NCBI RefSeq assembly: GCF_021044685.1
Contig: NZ_CP088014.1
Span: 744,001-808,000 of the forward strand
Reading direction: 5' to 3'
DNA from: Bradyrhizobium daqingense
Lineage (GTDB): Bacteria > Pseudomonadota > Alphaproteobacteria > Rhizobiales > Xanthobacteraceae
Length of the DNA stretch: 64,000 nt
The notes beneath the pieces are model-generated. The model worked only from the letters and a program-made list of their open reading frames with translations. It was not told the origin of the DNA and ran no database searches. Both the position numbers and the translations under genes were made by a program. This document shows positions 23,082 through 31,322 of the stretch, piece by piece (the first letter of the stretch is position 1; each line of letters opens with the position of its first letter).

Positions 23082-23576
23082 ATGACCAGCAAGCGACTTT
23101 GCTACGAGCCGGGCCACAAGCCCAAATGCCTCGTCATCGTCGACGACACCGCCGAATGGGATCGGGCGGTGTATTACGCCAGCCGCTGGGCGATCCGGGC
23201 TGGCGGCGGCGTGGTGATGCTGCGCATCATCGAGCCCGAGCAGCAGAGCCAGGAATGGCTTGGCGTCGCCGACATCATGCGCGCCGAGGCGCAGGAAGCC
23301 GCCGAAGCCGCGCTCGACCGCGCCGCCGGGAGAGCCAACGGCATCGCCGCGATCACGCCGGAACGGGTGATCCGCGAAGGCGCCGCGATGGAACAATTGC
23401 TAGGGGTGATCGACGAGGACCCTGATATCGCCATGCTGGTGCTCGCCGCCAATCCCGGCGCGGAAGGGCCGGGCCCTCTGGTCGCCCTGCTTGCGCATGC
23501 GGTGGGGGCGTTCCCGATCCCCGTGACCATCATCTCCGGCGCGCTGAGTGACCAAAGCGTGGATTCGCTGTCGTAG
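23082..23576 (+). CDS. UspA-like universal stress protein
   Basis: A 164-residue single-domain protein of the adenine nucleotide alpha-hydrolase-like Usp fold. CLVIVDDTAEWDRAVYYASR corresponds to strand 1 and helix 1, VVMLRIIEPEQQSQEWLGV to the second strand, and MLVLAANPGAEGPGPLVALL to the region that in ATP-binding Usp proteins carries G-2x-G-9x-G. The C-terminal FPIPVTIISGAL is the last strand. The ATG at 23082 follows an earlier unlikely in-frame ATG. It sits between trpS and the NifU gene; the link to Fe-S or stress physiology is only suggested by position. Confidence 0.85.
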   Translation: MTSKRLCYEPGHKPKCLVIVDDTAEWDRAVYYASRWAIRAGGGVVMLRIIEPEQQSQEWLGVADIMRAEAQEAAEAALDRAAGRANGIAAITPERVIREGAAMEQLLGVIDEDPDIAMLVLAANPGAEGPGPLVALLAHAVGAFPIPVTIISGALSDQSVDSLS

Positions 23577-23657
23577 GCCGCTGGATCGCGACGGCCGTTA
23601 CGGCATCTTCTTTGCCAGTTGGCAGGTCGCATCAATCGACTTGACCCACGGCCAACC

Positions 23658-23697
23658 TGTCAGTGATGTGTCCGAACAAGTGTCAGCCATGTCCCCG
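23658..23697. mobile_element. possible solo end of an insertion sequence (IS21/IS481-like terminal repeats)
   Basis: Two direct repeats, TGTCAGTGATGTGTCCG and TGTCAGCCATGTCCCCG, lie 23 bases apart and agree at 13 of 17 positions. Multiple transposase-binding repeats beginning with TGTCAG are seen at the ends of IS21- and IS481-like elements. No transposase frame or matching second end is present, so this would be a remnant. Inference from pattern only. Confidence 0.3.
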
Positions 23698-23864
23698 GTC
23701 TAAACATCAAGCCCGGCCATGACGATGTCGGAGTTTAGGCGCTCTAACCAACTGATTTGACAGCGAAACGCCCTTCTCTCCCCTTGATCGTGCGTTCCCC
23801 GTCGCCATCTGCTAGGGGATAGGGCAACGCGCCGGCCTTGAACCGGCGACGTCTGGAGAAAACC

Positions 23865-24434
23865 ATGTTCATTCAAACCGAAGCCACCCCCAATCCCGCC
23901 ACGCTGAAATTCATTCCCGGCCGCGTCGTGGTCGACGGCAGCCCGATGGAGTTTTCGAGCCGCGAAGCCGCCACGCGCTCGCCGCTGGCCGAAAAGCTAT
24001 TCGACGTGCCCGGCGTCACCGGCGTGTTCTACGGATCGGATTTCATCACCGTCACCAAGGCGAGCGGTGAATGGCAGCAGCTCAAGCCCGCGATCCTCGG
24101 CGCGATCATGGAGCATTACATGTCCGGCGCGCCGCTGCTCGCCGACGGTACGGCGCAAGGCGATGCCGATCTCGACGACGAGGACGAGTTCTTCGACGAG
24201 GCCGACGCCGAGACGGTCGACATGATCAAGGATCTAATTGAGACCCGGGTGCGGCCGGCGGTCGCCAATGACGGCGGCGACATCACCTTCCGCGGCTTCA
24301 AGGACGGCATCGTCTATCTCAACATGAAGGGCGCCTGCTCCGGCTGCCCGTCGTCGACCGCGACGCTTCAGCACGGCATCCAGAACCTGCTCAAGCATTT
24401 CGTGCCCGACGTGGTCGAAGTCCGGCCGATGTGA
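23865..24434 (+). CDS. NifU family iron-sulfur cluster scaffold/carrier protein
   Basis: An Nfu-type Fe-S carrier that binds a cluster and delivers it to target enzymes. The first 90 residues are the Nfu N-terminal domain (FIQTEATPNPATLKFIPGRV, GVTGVFYGSDFITVTK). An acidic linker (DADLDDEDEFFDEADAE) joins it to the NifU C-terminal domain with the cluster-binding CSGCPSSTATLQHGIQNLL. At 189 residues it matches the alphaproteobacterial form. The ATG at 23865 after GGAGAAAACC gives MFIQTEATPNP, the normal start. tsaB lies downstream beyond a family B repeat. Confidence 0.95.
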   Translation: MFIQTEATPNPATLKFIPGRVVVDGSPMEFSSREAATRSPLAEKLFDVPGVTGVFYGSDFITVTKASGEWQQLKPAILGAIMEHYMSGAPLLADGTAQGDADLDDEDEFFDEADAETVDMIKDLIETRVRPAVANDGGDITFRGFKDGIVYLNMKGACSGCPSSTATLQHGIQNLLKHFVPDVVEVRPM

Positions 24435-24443
24435 CGACGAAGT

Positions 24444-24526
24444 CGTCATTCCGGGGCGGTCCGTAGGACCAGACCCGGAATCTCGAGATTCCGGGTCTGG
24501 TGCTAACGCACCATCCCGGAACGACG
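24444..24526. repeat. dispersed palindromic repeat, family B copy 1
   Basis: CGTCATTCCGGGGCGG pairs partly with CCATCCCGGAACGACGG, and the inner arms AGACCCGGAATCTCGAG and ATTCCGGGTCTGG make a strong hairpin around CTCGAG. Related units lie at 27006 and 58246. It occupies the gap between the nifU-like gene and tsaB. Confidence 0.8.
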
Positions 24527-24635
24527 GTTGTCGTAGGATGGCATTTCGAGGCTTGCAAATCGTGCCTGACGAATGGCGTAGAGGCGCCTGGTTCGCTAGA
24601 CTGCTCGCCGTTCGCCACTCGCCATTCGCTTTTCC

Positions 24636-25328
24636 ATGCTGATCCTTGCCATCGATACTGCGCTCGACGCCTGCGCGGCCGCCGTGCTCGACACTGAAAC
24701 CGCCGAGCTGCGCGCGCAGGAATCGCTGTCGATGAAGCGCGGGCATGCCGAAGCCCTGATGCCGCTGATCGCGCGGGTGATGCAGTCAGCCGATCTCGCC
24801 TTCACCACGCTCGACCGCATCGCCGTCACCGTCGGTCCCGGGAGCTTCACCGGCCTGCGCGTCGGCATTTCGGCGGCGCGCGGCCTTGCGCTCGCCGCCG
24901 CCAAGCCTGCCGTCGGCCTCACCACCTTGTCGGCCTACGCCGCCGCGATCGTCGGCCAGAGCCGGTCGGCGCCCGTGATCTCGGCGATCGACGCGCGGCA
25001 CGATCACGTCTATTTCCAGATCGTCGCCGGCGACGGCAGCCAGCTGGTGCGGCCACGCGTCGCGCCCATCGCCGAGGCGATCGCGGCCTCGCAATTCGGC
25101 GCGCCGCACCTGGTCGGCAATGCCGCGAACATCCTCGCCGAGCGCTGGCCGAAGGATGCGCCGCAGCCCGTTGCCGTCGACGCGCAAGCCGCACCCGACA
25201 TCGCCTGGGTCGCGTGGCTCGGCGCAGCCGCCAATCCCGACACCACGCCGGCACGGCCGTTTTACCTGAAGGCGCCCGACGCCAAGCCTGCCGCGCTGCC
25301 GCCGTTCGCACAAGCCGCAAGCTCATGA
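24636..25328 (+). CDS. tsaB: tRNA threonylcarbamoyladenosine biosynthesis protein TsaB
   Basis: Non-catalytic partner of TsaD in forming t6A at position 37 of ANN-decoding tRNAs. The 230-residue protein has the actin-like ATPase-fold signatures MLILAIDTALDACAAAVLD and VGPGSFTGLRVGISAARGLA, typical of TsaB, and KRGHAEALMPLI. The stop overlaps the start of rimI (ATGA), and fur follows, an order common in Rhizobiales. A family B repeat and a short upstream gap suggest transcription starts close before this gene. Confidence 0.93.
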   Translation: MLILAIDTALDACAAAVLDTETAELRAQESLSMKRGHAEALMPLIARVMQSADLAFTTLDRIAVTVGPGSFTGLRVGISAARGLALAAAKPAVGLTTLSAYAAAIVGQSRSAPVISAIDARHDHVYFQIVAGDGSQLVRPRVAPIAEAIAASQFGAPHLVGNAANILAERWPKDAPQPVAVDAQAAPDIAWVAWLGAAANPDTTPARPFYLKAPDAKPAALPPFAQAASS

Positions 25329-25810
25329 TGAGATGGCTTTCGCAATGGTGGCGCGGCGGCACCGCCGCCGTCGAACCCGCGTCCGCGCGCGACGCTGCGC
25401 GGCTGGCGCAGCTTCACGGCGCCTCCTTCGCCCGCGGCTGGGGCGAAGGCGAGTTCGAGGGCATGATCAGCGAGCGCAACACGCTGGTGCATCGCTTACG
25501 TCTCGGCCGCAAGACGATCGGCTTTGCGGTGTCGCGGATCGGCGCGGACGAAGCGGAAATCCTCTCGATCGCGGTCGACCAGGACCATCGCGGCCGCGGC
25601 CTCTCCCGCACGCTGCTGATGACCCATCTCGGCCATCTCGCCGGGCGCGGCGTGCGCACGATATTTCTCGAAGTCGAGGAAAATAACCAGCCGGCGCGCC
25701 GGCTGTACGACCGGGCCGGATTCATGGTGGTCGGGCGCCGCGAACGCTACTATAAGCAGCCGAACGGGGAACAATTGAACGCCCTTCTGATGCGGCGTGA
25801 CTTGGCGTAA
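25325..25810 (+). CDS. rimI: ribosomal-protein-alanine N-acetyltransferase RimI-type GNAT enzyme
   Basis: GNAT-fold acetyltransferase; RimI acetylates the N-terminal alanine of ribosomal protein S18. The 161-residue protein shows AEILSIAVDQDHRGRGLSRT, the acetyl-CoA pyrophosphate-binding motif A (Q/R-x-x-G-x-G/A), then FLEVEENNQPARRLYDRAGF, a motif B typical of RimI. The ATG at 25325 overlaps the tsaB stop; a second ATG follows immediately at 25328. Adjacency to tsaB is the usual context of rimI, which supports the name. Confidence 0.88.
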   Translation: MMRWLSQWWRGGTAAVEPASARDAARLAQLHGASFARGWGEGEFEGMISERNTLVHRLRLGRKTIGFAVSRIGADEAEILSIAVDQDHRGRGLSRTLLMTHLGHLAGRGVRTIFLEVEENNQPARRLYDRAGFMVVGRRERYYKQPNGEQLNALLMRRDLA

Positions 25811-25849
25811 CATCGGTGGCAGAAAGCGCCCTCGTCAGGCAGACAACAC

Positions 25850-26305
25850 ATGACTGGACTTAAAGCTTCCGCCGCATCCAAGGCCTCCGGCATCGAGGCG
25901 CGCTGTGCCGCCACCGGCATGCGCATGACCGAGCAGCGCCGCGTCATCGCGCGCGTGCTCGCGGAGGCGGTCGACCATCCCGACGTCGAGGAGCTGTACC
26001 GCCGCTGCGTCGCCGTCGACGACAAGATCTCGATCTCGACGGTGTATCGCACCGTCAAGCTGTTCGAGGATGCCGGCATCATCGAGCGCCACGATTTTCG
26101 CGAGGGCCGCGCGCGCTATGAGACGATGCGCGACAGCCATCACGACCACCTCATCAACCTGCGCGACGGCAAGGTGATCGAGTTCACCTCCGAAGAGATC
26201 GAGAAGCTACAGGCGGAGATCGCCCGCAAGCTCGGCTACAAGCTGGTGGATCACCGGCTCGAGCTCTATTGCGTCCCGCTCGACGACGACAAGCCGACGT
26301 CTTGA
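25850..26305 (+). CDS. fur: Fur-family metalloregulator (Fur/Mur)
   Basis: A 151-residue winged-helix metal-responsive repressor. The DNA-binding half contains MTEQRRVIARVLAEA and the recognition region ISISTVYRTVKLFEDAGII. The metal-sensing half has the His-rich RDSHHDHLINLRDGKVIEF and ends HRLELYCVPL. There are no CxxC zinc pairs in the C-terminus, as in the Rhizobiales Fur that acts as a manganese-responsive Mur. In B. japonicum this protein represses irr at TGCGAG/TGCATC hexamers; such hexamers are present before irr in this window at 57613-57635. The gene follows tsaB-rimI, its usual place. Calling it fur or mur is a matter of naming. Confidence 0.92.
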   Translation: MTGLKASAASKASGIEARCAATGMRMTEQRRVIARVLAEAVDHPDVEELYRRCVAVDDKISISTVYRTVKLFEDAGIIERHDFREGRARYETMRDSHHDHLINLRDGKVIEFTSEEIEKLQAEIARKLGYKLVDHRLELYCVPLDDDKPTS

Positions 26306-26309
26306 TTTA

Positions 26310-26990
26310 GTGCCCTTAGATCTCATCATCTTCGATTGCGACGGCGTGCTCGTGGACAGCGAGGTGATCTCCTGTCGCGCGCATGCGGATGTGCTGACGC
26401 GGCACGGCTATCCGATCACGTCGGAGCAGGTGCTGGTCCGCTTCCTCGGCGTGTCCGAGAAAGACGCGCGGAGGATGGTCGAGCAGGAAATCGGGCGCAG
26501 CCTCCCGGACGATCTGGAGCAACAGGTCAATGCGGCGACGCTGCAATTCTACGCCAGCGATCTGCAGCCGATCACCCACGTGGCGGCAGCGATCGCGGCT
26601 ATCGATCTGCCCAAATGCGTTGCGTCCAGCGGCTCGCCGGACAAGATCCATCACGGGCTGACTTGCGCCGGGCTCTACGACCTGCTCGCCCCGAACATCT
26701 TTTCCGCGAGCCAGGTCGCGCGCGGCAAGCCTGCGCCCGATCTGTTTCTGTTTGCCGCCGCGCAGATGAACATCGCGCCGGAGCGGTGCCTCGTGATCGA
26801 GGACAGCGTCCCCGGGGTCACAGGCGCGCATGCCGCCGGGATGACAGTCTTGGGCTTTCATGGCGGCGGCCACTGCCCGCCTGGTCACGCCGAGAGGCTG
26901 CGCGCCGCAGGCGCCAACCTGACATTCGACGATATGCGACAATTGCCGGATCTGGTCCGGAAGGCGGGAGCCAAGGCCCTGGCGGGCTGA
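26310..26990 (+). CDS. HAD family hydrolase (phosphoglycolate phosphatase-like)
   Basis: A 226-residue haloacid-dehalogenase-type phosphatase of subfamily IA. Motif I is LIIFDCDGVLVDSE with the nucleophilic Asp, motif II is CVASSGSPDK, motif III Lys is in VARGKPAPDLFLF, and motif IV is CLVIEDSVPGVTGAHAAG. The cap domain lies between motifs I and II. The GTG start lies 5 bases after the fur stop, so the two may be co-transcribed. Substrate not deducible; sugar phosphates or phosphoglycolate are typical. Confidence 0.9.
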   Translation: MPLDLIIFDCDGVLVDSEVISCRAHADVLTRHGYPITSEQVLVRFLGVSEKDARRMVEQEIGRSLPDDLEQQVNAATLQFYASDLQPITHVAAAIAAIDLPKCVASSGSPDKIHHGLTCAGLYDLLAPNIFSASQVARGKPAPDLFLFAAAQMNIAPERCLVIEDSVPGVTGAHAAGMTVLGFHGGGHCPPGHAERLRAAGANLTFDDMRQLPDLVRKAGAKALAG

Positions 26991-27005
26991 TTTGGTGCCT
27001 CAGAC

Positions 27006-27102
27006 CGTCATTCCTGGACACGTGCGACGCGCGTGGACCCGCAATCTCGCGCTAAAACCTCTGGATTCCGGGTTCGCGACTGCGTCGCACCCCGGAATGA
27101 CG
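27006..27102. repeat. dispersed palindromic repeat, family B copy 3 (shortened inner stem)
   Basis: CGTCATTCCTGG at the left and CACCCCGGAATGACGG at the right are inverse complements, with GCGTGGACCCGCAATCTCGCG inside instead of the CTCGAG centre. It fills most of the gap between the HAD gene and miaB. Confidence 0.7.
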
Positions 27103-27181
27103 GCCAAGAGGCTCCATTCGCTGGATTTTCGTCCCTCCAGCCTATATCTGAGGGCCGTCCTCCACCTCCATTCCGGGTTCC

Positions 27182-28576
27182 ATGACGCCGCCGCGCAAGC
27201 TGCACATCAAATCATATGGCTGCCAGATGAACGTCTACGATGCCCAGCGCATGGTGGACACGCTGGCCCCGGAAGGATTCGTGGAGACTGATAGCGCCGA
27301 GGACGCCGACCTCGTCATCCTCAACACCTGTCATATCCGCGAGAAGGCCTCGGAAAAGGTCTATTCCGAGCTCGGGCGCTTGCGCGTTGCCAAGGACGAG
27401 GCCGCGCGTTCGGGCCGGGCGATGCAGATCGCGGTTGCCGGCTGCGTGGCGCAGGCCGAGGGCGAGGAGATCGTACGGCGTGCGCCTGTAGTCGACGTCG
27501 TGGTTGGACCGCAGAGCTATCATCATCTGCCGGAGCTCTTGAAGCGCGCGGGCGATGAAGGCCGCGCGATCGAGACCGAGTTTCCGGCCCAGGACAAGTT
27601 CGGCTTCCTCGCGCAGCCCAAGCCCGACGCGATCCGCGCACGCGGCATTTCCGCCTTCGTCACGGTGCAGGAAGGCTGCGACAAGTTCTGCACTTTCTGC
27701 GTGGTCCCCTATACACGGGGCGCCGAAGTGTCGCGTCCGGTCGCCAAGATCGTCGACGATGTGAAGCGGCTCGCCGATAACGGCGTGCGCGAGCTCACGC
27801 TGATCGGTCAGAACGTCAACGCCTATCACGGCGAGGGCCCGGATGGGACAAGCTGGCCGCTCGGCAAGTTGCTCGAACATTTGGCAAAGATCCCGGGCAT
27901 CGCCCGGCTGCGCTATTCAACCAGCCATCCCCGCGACGTCGATGACAGCCTGATCGCGGCCCATCGCGATCTCGATGCCCTGATGCCGTTCGTGCACCTG
28001 CCGGTGCAGTCCGGCGCAGACCGGATTCTGGCCGCCATGAACCGCAAGCATACCGCCGATGACTACCGCCGCGTCGTCGACCGTTTCCGAGCCGCACGCC
28101 AAGACATTGCTTTTTCATCAGATTTCATCGTCGGCTTTCCCGGCGAGAGCGAGCAAGATTTTCTCGCGACCCTCGCGCTTGTCAAGCAAATCGGCTACGC
28201 TGCGGCTTATTCGTTCAAATATTCGGCCCGGCCGGGAACGCCGGCCGCGGATATGCAGGAGACGGTGTCCCCCGCCGAGATGGACCAGCGATTGGAGCGG
28301 CTCCAGGAACTGATCGACAGCCAGCAATCGGCCTTCAACAAGGCTGCGATTGGCTCGACGGTCGATGTGCTGTTCGAGCGTCCGGCCCGCAAGGAGGGCC
28401 AGATCGTCGGCCGCACCGCCTACCTCCAGCCCGCCCATGTGATGGCCTCGCCGGACATCATCGGCCAGATCCTGCCTGTCAGGATCGACAGCCTCGAGCG
28501 CTACAGCTTTCTCGGCGAGCTCGTGTCGCCGCGCAATGCGCGCGAGCCCGCTTTATCGCAAGCCAGTGGAGCCTGA
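27182..28576 (+). CDS. miaB: tRNA (N6-isopentenyl adenosine(37)-C2)-methylthiotransferase MiaB
   Basis: Radical SAM enzyme that adds a methylthio group to i6A37 of tRNAs. The N-terminal UPF0004 domain has the cluster cysteines in [21 protein letters not shown] and [10 protein letters not shown]. The radical SAM domain has [17 protein letters not shown] with the CxxxCxxC cluster. The C-terminal TRAM domain ([20 protein letters not shown]) completes the usual arrangement at 464 residues. The gene begins the miaB-phoH-ybeY-corC-lnt series, with very small gaps to the following genes. Confidence 0.97.
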   Translation: MTPPRKLHIKSYGCQMNVYDAQRMVDTLAPEGFVETDSAEDADLVILNTCHIREKASEKVYSELGRLRVAKDEAARSGRAMQIAVAGCVAQAEGEEIVRRAPVVDVVVGPQSYHHLPELLKRAGDEGRAIETEFPAQDKFGFLAQPKPDAIRARGISAFVTVQEGCDKFCTFCVVPYTRGAEVSRPVAKIVDDVKRLADNGVRELTLIGQNVNAYHGEGPDGTSWPLGKLLEHLAKIPGIARLRYSTSHPRDVDDSLIAAHRDLDALMPFVHLPVQSGADRILAAMNRKHTADDYRRVVDRFRAARQDIAFSSDFIVGFPGESEQDFLATLALVKQIGYAAAYSFKYSARPGTPAADMQETVSPAEMDQRLERLQELIDSQQSAFNKAAIGSTVDVLFERPARKEGQIVGRTAYLQPAHVMASPDIIGQILPVRIDSLERYSFLGELVSPRNAREPALSQASGA

Positions 28577-28580
28577 ACCC

Positions 28581-29636
28581 TTGCCAAAAAGCGCATCGGA
28601 TTCGCCTTCGTTCGCTCCCAGCCGCAAATTTGACCGCGACATGCAAGTTCCGCCCGAGACCCAGGTCGTCATCGACTTCGACGACAACCGTGCCGCATCC
28701 GCGCTGGTCGGCCCGTACGGCCAGCATCTTGCGCAGATCGAGCGGCGGCTCGGCGTGGTCGTGGACTCCAAGGGCAACCACATCACCATCGGCGGCACGC
28801 GCGACGGCTGCGACGCCGCGCGCCGCGTGCTGGAGATGCTGTACGCGCAGGCCGCGAAGGGACAGGATCTAGACCAGGGCGAGGTCGAGGGCGCGATCCG
28901 CGCCGTCATCGCCCAGGGCTCGCTGTTCGAGTTCGATGCCAAATCGGCCAAGTCCAACTTCGACAGCATCAACCTGCGCAAGCGCCCGGTGCGCGCGCGC
29001 ACCGCCGCGCAGGATTCCTACATCCGCGCGCTGAAGCGCCACGAGCTTGTGTTCGGCATCGGCCCCGCCGGCACCGGCAAGACCTGGCTCGCGGTCGCAC
29101 ATGCCGCGCAGCTGTTCGAGCGCAAGGAGGTCGACAAGATCATCCTGTCGCGTCCGGCGGTGGAAGCCGGCGAGCGGCTCGGATTCCTGCCCGGCGATCT
29201 CCGCGAGAAGGTCGATCCTTACCTGCGTCCGATCTACGATGCGCTCTACGACCTCATGGACGCGCGCATCGTCGAGCGCGCGCTCCAGACCGGCGAGATC
29301 GAGATCGCGCCGCTGGCCTTCATGCGCGGCCGCACGCTGACCAATGCCGCCATCATCCTGGACGAGGCGCAGAACACCACCTCGATGCAGATGAAGATGT
29401 TCCTGACGCGCCTCGGCGAGAACAGCCGCATGATCGTGACTGGCGATCCCTCGCAGATCGACCTGCCGAACGGCCAGACCTCGGGTCTGGCGGAAGCAAC
29501 CCGGTTGCTGAGCGGCGTCGAAGGCATCGCACAAGTTCATTTCAAGGCCGAGGACGTGATCCGCCACGAACTCGTGGCGCGGATCGTCGCCGCTTACGAA
29601 GGGTCGCCGCAGCGGCCGGCCTCCGGTCAATCCTGA
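28581..29636 (+). CDS. phoH: PhoH family protein (ATPase with RNA-binding KH region)
   Basis: A 351-residue cytoplasmic ATPase of the PhoH/YbeZ family, which works with YbeY and is linked to RNA metabolism. The N-terminal part (VVIDFDDNRAASALVGPYG ... GVVVDSKGNHITIGGT) resembles a KH fold. The ATPase has Walker A in GIGPAGTGKTWLAVAHAA and Walker B in IILDEAQNTTSMQMKMFLTR. I chose TTG at 28581, five bases after the miaB stop with GGAG upstream, because the ATG at 28536 would overlap miaB by 41 bases. Start choice is uncertain; the ATG at 28641 is another possibility. ybeY follows. Confidence 0.93.
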   Translation: MPKSASDSPSFAPSRKFDRDMQVPPETQVVIDFDDNRAASALVGPYGQHLAQIERRLGVVVDSKGNHITIGGTRDGCDAARRVLEMLYAQAAKGQDLDQGEVEGAIRAVIAQGSLFEFDAKSAKSNFDSINLRKRPVRARTAAQDSYIRALKRHELVFGIGPAGTGKTWLAVAHAAQLFERKEVDKIILSRPAVEAGERLGFLPGDLREKVDPYLRPIYDALYDLMDARIVERALQTGEIEIAPLAFMRGRTLTNAAIILDEAQNTTSMQMKMFLTRLGENSRMIVTGDPSQIDLPNGQTSGLAEATRLLSGVEGIAQVHFKAEDVIRHELVARIVAAYEGSPQRPASGQS

Positions 29637-29692
29637 CGAGGCAACATCGGACCTCAAGGGCGCGAACAGCGCCTTTCGTCCCAGACAAAACA

Positions 29693-30202
29693 ATGTCCCA
29701 CCCCAACCTGCCCATCACAGAGGTCCTCGTCGTCGCCGATTGCTGGCAGCACGAGCCCGATTCCGAAGCCGTGATCCAGCGCGCCGTTGCGGCCGCCGCC
29801 GAGAGCGTCGATGAAGACGTTGGCGAGGCCGAAGTGGCCGTGATGCTGACCGATGACGCCGGCATCCGCACCCTCAACGGCAACTGGCGCGGTATCGACA
29901 AGCCGACCAACGTGCTGTCGTTCCCCGCGCTGCAGCCGGAGGGCGAGTGGAAGCCAGGCGATGCGCCGCGCATGCTCGGCGACATCGCCATTGCCTACGA
30001 GACCATGCGGCGCGAGGCCGACGAGGAGCACAAGCCGTTCGAGCATCATCTGAGCCATCTCGCCGTGCACGGCTTCCTGCATCTGATCGGTTACGACCAC
30101 GAGAACGACGCCGAGGCGGAGGAGATGGAAGCGCTGGAGACGCAGATCCTGGCGCATCTCGGCATCCCCGATCCCTATGCAGACCGCCCGGGGACGAACT
30201 GA
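29693..30202 (+). CDS. ybeY: endoribonuclease YbeY (rRNA maturation RNase)
   Basis: Zinc-dependent single-strand endoribonuclease for 16S rRNA 3'-end maturation and ribosome quality control. The 169-residue protein has TLNGNWRGIDKPTNVLSF and the zinc site HLAVHGFLHLIGYDH, which gives the H-x3-H-x5-H triad, followed by EEMEALETQIL. It is preceded by phoH and followed by corC two bases after its stop, the standard order phoH-ybeY-corC. Confidence 0.96.
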   Translation: MSHPNLPITEVLVVADCWQHEPDSEAVIQRAVAAAAESVDEDVGEAEVAVMLTDDAGIRTLNGNWRGIDKPTNVLSFPALQPEGEWKPGDAPRMLGDIAIAYETMRREADEEHKPFEHHLSHLAVHGFLHLIGYDHENDAEAEEMEALETQILAHLGIPDPYADRPGTN

Positions 30203-30203
30203 G

Positions 30204-31322
30204 ATGCCTGATTCCGATCCAGTCCAGGACAACCCTCGCGAGACGCGCAATCTGCCCGCCGTCGTGACGCAAGGCGAGGTGATGCGCCCGACCGCGGAAG
30301 GCTGGTTACTGCGCGCCATCCGGACGCTGTTCGGCTGGAAGGCGGGATCGGTGCGCGACGATCTCCAGGTCGTGCTCGACGCGTCGACGCCTGATGACAC
30401 CGGCTTTTCCGCGGTCGAGCGCACCATGCTGCGCAACATCCTCGGCCTGCACGAGCGCCGCATCGCCGACGTCATGGTGCATCGCGCCGACATCGTCGCG
30501 GTGAAGCGCGACATCCCTCTGGGCGAATTGATGGACCGCTTCGAGAGCGCCGGCCATTCGCGGCTGGTCGTCTACAACGAGACGCTCGACGATCCCGTCG
30601 GCATCGTCCACATCCGCGACCTGCTCGCCTTCATGACCGTGCGGGCGCGCGTGACGGAAGCGACCAAGGCCAAGCGCAAGAAGCCGCTGCCGGCCGGCCT
30701 CGATCTGAAGGCCGTGGACCTTGCCCTGCCGCTCGACGAAGCGCGCATCATCCGCAAGCTGCTCTACGTGCCGCCGTCGATGCGGGCGATCGATTTGCTC
30801 GCGCAGATGCAGGCGACGCGCATCCACCTTGCGCTGGTGGTCGACGAGTATGGCGGCAGCGACGGGCTGGTCTCGCTCGAGGACATCGTCGAGCAGATCG
30901 TCGGCGAGATCGACGACGAGCACGACAGCGACGAGCCGCCCTCGATCGTGCGCCTGCCCGACAACGCCTTCATCGCTGACGCCCGCGCCAGCCTCGACGA
31001 CGTCCGTTCGGTGATCGGCGAGGATTTCGTCACCGGCGAGGCCGGCGAGGAGGTGGAGACGCTGGGCGGCTATCTCGTCAGCTTCGTCGGACGCCTGCCG
31101 GTGCGCGGCGAGGTGATCTCGGGCCCCGGCACTTACGAGGTCGAGGTGCTCGATGCCGATCCGCGCCGCGTCAAGCGGCTGCGTATCTCGACGCGGAAGG
31201 AGCGTCCCGCGCCACGCACCCAGCGCGAGAGCCGGCGCCGCGAAGCTGCGCCGGAGAGCGGACAATCGACCGCCAGCGACACGCCCACCCCGCCGCCGAG
31301 CGACGGGGCCGGTCCGCAGTGA
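30204..31322 (+). CDS. corC: CorC/HlyC family protein with CBS pair
   Basis: A 372-residue protein of the CorC/HlyC family, implicated in magnesium and cobalt homeostasis. It has an N-terminal lead, then two CBS domains (MVHRADIVAVKRDIPLGELM; MRAIDLLAQMQATRIHLALV), the phosphate-type VVDEYGGSDGLVSLEDIVEQ, and a C-terminal transporter-associated domain (EEVETLGGYLVSFVGRLPVR). There are no DUF21 transmembrane segments, so it is a soluble member. The last 45 residues are basic and Pro/Ser-rich. The stop overlaps the GTG of lnt. Confidence 0.93.
   Translation: MPDSDPVQDNPRETRNLPAVVTQGEVMRPTAEGWLLRAIRTLFGWKAGSVRDDLQVVLDASTPDDTGFSAVERTMLRNILGLHERRIADVMVHRADIVAVKRDIPLGELMDRFESAGHSRLVVYNETLDDPVGIVHIRDLLAFMTVRARVTEATKAKRKKPLPAGLDLKAVDLALPLDEARIIRKLLYVPPSMRAIDLLAQMQATRIHLALVVDEYGGSDGLVSLEDIVEQIVGEIDDEHDSDEPPSIVRLPDNAFIADARASLDDVRSVIGEDFVTGEAGEEVETLGGYLVSFVGRLPVRGEVISGPGTYEVEVLDADPRRVKRLRISTRKERPAPRTQRESRRREAAPESGQSTASDTPTPPPSDGAGPQ

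Noticed and set aside
23690-23800. tRNA gene on the minus strand
   Set aside because: Only the D-arm-like 18 bases match; acceptor, anticodon and T arms cannot be paired.
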